Shown piece after piece: positions 62,188 to 64,000 of a DNA stretch of 64,000 bases (positions are counted from its first letter, which is position 1; each line of letters begins with the position of its first letter). Made by a program: the position numbers and the translations under genes. This DNA comes from Lachnospiraceae bacterium JLR.KK002. Lineage in GTDB: Bacteria > Bacillota > Clostridia > Lachnospirales > Lachnospiraceae. The stretch lies in assembly GCA_036941025.1 (NCBI GenBank), contig JAYMNP010000001.1, positions 1,612,001-1,676,000 on the forward strand. The letters run 5' to 3'. Below the pieces are notes generated by a model. That model was not told the origin of the DNA. It was given only the letters and a program-made list of their open reading frames with translations, and did no database searches.

Positions 62188-64000
62188 CTACTTCCTCAGT
62201 TCAATACCCAGTTCTTCCAGAGTTTTCAGAATCTTCTCCATGGCCGGCGCATAATCTGCTTCTTCCAGCGTCTTGTCTTTTGCCCGGAAAGTCAGGGAAT
62301 ATGCCACGGATTTATAACCGGTTTTAATCTGGGCTCCTTCGTAAATATCGAACAGTTCATAGCTTTCCAGATATTTTCCTCCTTTAGCGTCAAATATCTT
62401 TTCCACTTCTCCCACCAGAATGTTTTTCTTCATCACCATACTGATATCGCGGCTCACTGCCGGGAATCTGGCAATTCCTTCGTATTTCCGGTCAAAACCG
62501 GCCATTTTTACAATTTCCGGCATATCAATCACGGCCACATACACCCGGTCTTTGATAGAATAATTATCCGCCACCTGGGGATGAATCTCTCCCAGATATC
62601 CCAGAACCTTTCCATGATACCGGATATTGGCCTGCCGGCCCGGATGGAGAAAAGGTTTTCCGGAATCCGGGTCGCAGGTTATTTTCTCTGTTAATCCCGC
62701 TTTTTCAAAAAATTCCTCCACCACGCCTTTCATGGTAAAGAAGTCTCCTTCTCCGTACATGCCCAGGGTAAACTGCATCCGTTCTTCCGGCAGTTCTTCC
62801 AGCGGCACCTGTTTCGGCAGATAAATATTTCCCAGCTCGTACAGGCGTACATTTTTATTCCTGCGGTTGTAATTGGTGGACAGAGAAGTGAGCATTCCGT
62901 TCAGGGAAATGGTGCGCATAATACTGAAATCCTCTCCCAGCGGATTGGAAATCACCACTGTTTTACGCAGTTCGCTGTCTTTGGGAATCATAAGTTTGTC
63001 AAAAACTTTCGGGCTCTCAAAGGAATAAGTCATGCCCTGGCTGAATCCGCAGTATTCCGCCACATTTTTTGCCACTTCCTCCACTCTGAGCTTAAAGGAG
63101 AGTTTTCCTGTGGTGGCTTCCCCGTTGGGCAGTGTGGTAGGAATATTGTCATATCCGTAAAATCTTGCCACTTCCTCCGCCATATCCGCCAGACATTCCA
63201 GATCCTGCCTCCAGGAAGGCACCAGCACTTCGTCTTTCTCCCTGTCGTAACCCAAATCTATCTTCTGAAAATAACCAATCATGGTTTCTTTTGAAATCTG
63301 TGTTCCCAGCAGCCGGTTGACTTTATCCGCGTCAAAAGGAATTCTTCTGCCTTCCTTTACTTTGCCGTATACGTCAACTACACCGCCCACTACTTCTCCG
63401 GCTCCCAGTTCTTCGATTAACTGGCAGGCACGGTTGATGGCGTCCAGTGCATTGTTGGGGTCCAGCCCCTTCTCAAATTTGCCGGAAGCGTCCGTGCGCA
63501 GACCGATTTTTTTGCTGGAAAGGCGGATGTTGGTACCGTCAAAGCAGGCTGCCTCGAACAGCATGGTCTGCACATCGTCGGTAATCATGGAATTTTCACC
63601 GCCCATAATTCCGGCAATACCCACAGCTTTTTCTCCGTCGCAGATCATCAGTACGGACTCATCCATGGTGCGCTCCTGACCATCCAGAGTGACAAATTTC
63701 TCCTCTTTGGATGCCCGCCTTACGATAATCTCCCGGCCGGCAATGGTGTCCAGGTCATAGGCGTGCATGGGCTGACCGTATTCCTCCATCACATAGTTGG
63801 TAATATCCACGATGTTATTGATGGGACGAATCCCCTGAGAAGCCAGACGCCGCTGCATCCATTCCGGTGAGGGAGCGATTTTGATATTTTTTACCACCCG
63901 TGCGCAGTACCGGGGACAGAGCTCCGCGTCTTCCACGGTAACTTTGATATAATCCTTCACATTTTCGCTGTTGCCGGTCTCAGTCACCGCCGGAGGCTGA
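62188..64000 (-). CDS. pheT: Phenylalanyl-tRNA synthetase beta subunit, 5' end outside window
   Basis: The frame is open from the right edge (last residues there read [13 protein letters not shown]), so the N-terminal part, including the tRNA-binding EMAP domain, lies outside. Visible are the B3/B4 domain start, the B5 domain ([16 protein letters not shown]), the catalytic-like core ([10 protein letters not shown]) and the C-terminal anticodon-binding FDX-ACB domain ([16 protein letters not shown], then [15 protein letters not shown]). PheT pairs with PheS, expected just upstream. Confidence 0.95.
   Translation of the reverse strand, partial: QPPAVTETGNSENVKDYIKVTVEDAELCPRYCARVVKNIKIAPSPEWMQRRLASQGIRPINNIVDITNYVMEEYGQPMHAYDLDTIAGREIIVRRASKEEKFVTLDGQERTMDESVLMICDGEKAVGIAGIMGGENSMITDDVQTMLFEAACFDGTNIRLSSKKIGLRTDASGKFEKGLDPNNALDAINRACQLIEELGAGEVVGGVVDVYGKVKEGRRIPFDADKVNRLLGTQISKETMIGYFQKIDLGYDREKDEVLVPSWRQDLECLADMAEEVARFYGYDNIPTTLPNGEATTGKLSFKLRVEEVAKNVAEYCGFSQGMTYSFESPKVFDKLMIPKDSELRKTVVISNPLGEDFSIMRTISLNGMLTSLSTNYNRRNKNVRLYELGNIYLPKQVPLEELPEERMQFTLGMYGEGDFFTMKGVVEEFFEKAGLTEKITCDPDSGKPFLHPGRQANIRYHGKVLGYLGEIHPQVADNYSIKDRVYVAVIDMPEIVKMAGFDRKYEGIARFPAVSRDISMVMKKNILVGEVEKIFDAKGGKYLESYELFDIYEGAQIKTGYKSVAYSLTFRAKDKTLEEADYAPAMEKILKTLEELGIELRK

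Overview
The window is chromosomal DNA from a spore-forming, low-to-mid GC Firmicute, most likely a member of the Lachnospiraceae. Support for this comes from sigE, spoIIGA and sigG, CotF-type coat proteins, a Spo0E-like phosphatase with Spo0A boxes, a threonine T-box, a compact clostridial dcw cluster, strong AGGAGG ribosome-binding sites and frequent TTG/GTG starts. Most genes are on the minus strand. I see no rRNA, tRNA, insertion sequence, prophage or CRISPR array.

Layout. 1-5.8 kb: tRNA and ribosome modification genes (partial mtaB, an HPr-like gene, thiI with its cysteine desulfurase, rsmE, prmA). 5.8-12.7 kb: a surface-modification operon (J-domain protein, LysA-fold PLP decarboxylase, acyl carrier protein, MBOAT acyltransferase, SGNH protein, YhgE/Pip membrane protein). 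It resembles dlt but has no DltA-type ligase. 12.9-15.3 kb: two small CotF-like proteins, a Uma2-family nuclease and an XRE membrane regulator. 15.4-24.9 kb: a raffinose/sucrose utilisation locus (GH36 alpha-galactosidase, amylosucrase-like GH13, ABC permeases and binding protein, LacI regulator, fructokinase), directly downstream of argS. 27-34.4 kb: a DapF homologue with both catalytic cysteines replaced by serine, an AraC regulator, sigG, a beta-CASP nuclease, sigE and spoIIGA, set among several short tandem repeat arrays. 34.8-36.8 kb: acetyl-CoA synthetase. 37.2-49.1 kb: the dcw cluster in the order mraZ-rsmH-ftsL-PBP-PBP-mraY-murD-ftsW-ftsQ-ftsZ, without murE, murF, murG, murC or ftsA. 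49.3-55.6 kb: a soluble CZB chemoreceptor, a Spo0E-like phosphatase, a Zn-dependent phospholipase C-like protein, a DUF1540 protein, a T-box-controlled small membrane protein plus thrS, and a SEC-C protein. 55.7-58.7 kb: a probable structured small RNA, a spermidine-synthase-like membrane protein and a secreted GH5 glucanase. 58.7-60.8 kb: a Phd/PIN toxin-antitoxin pair and an Rpn-family nuclease gene with a repeat-laden 5' end. 61.1-64 kb: queA and partial pheT.

The most unusual content is the following. The dlt-like operon pairs a LysA-type decarboxylase with a carrier protein, which suggests that an aminoacyl group is decarboxylated on the carrier before transfer to a surface polymer. There is a dispersed 72-bp, three-hairpin repeat family and a separate family of about 95-bp palindromic elements. 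A probable unannotated small RNA lies at 55.75-55.90 kb. Several regulatory layouts can be read directly: MraZ boxes, a long-spacer spoIIG promoter, paired Spo0A boxes and a T-box.
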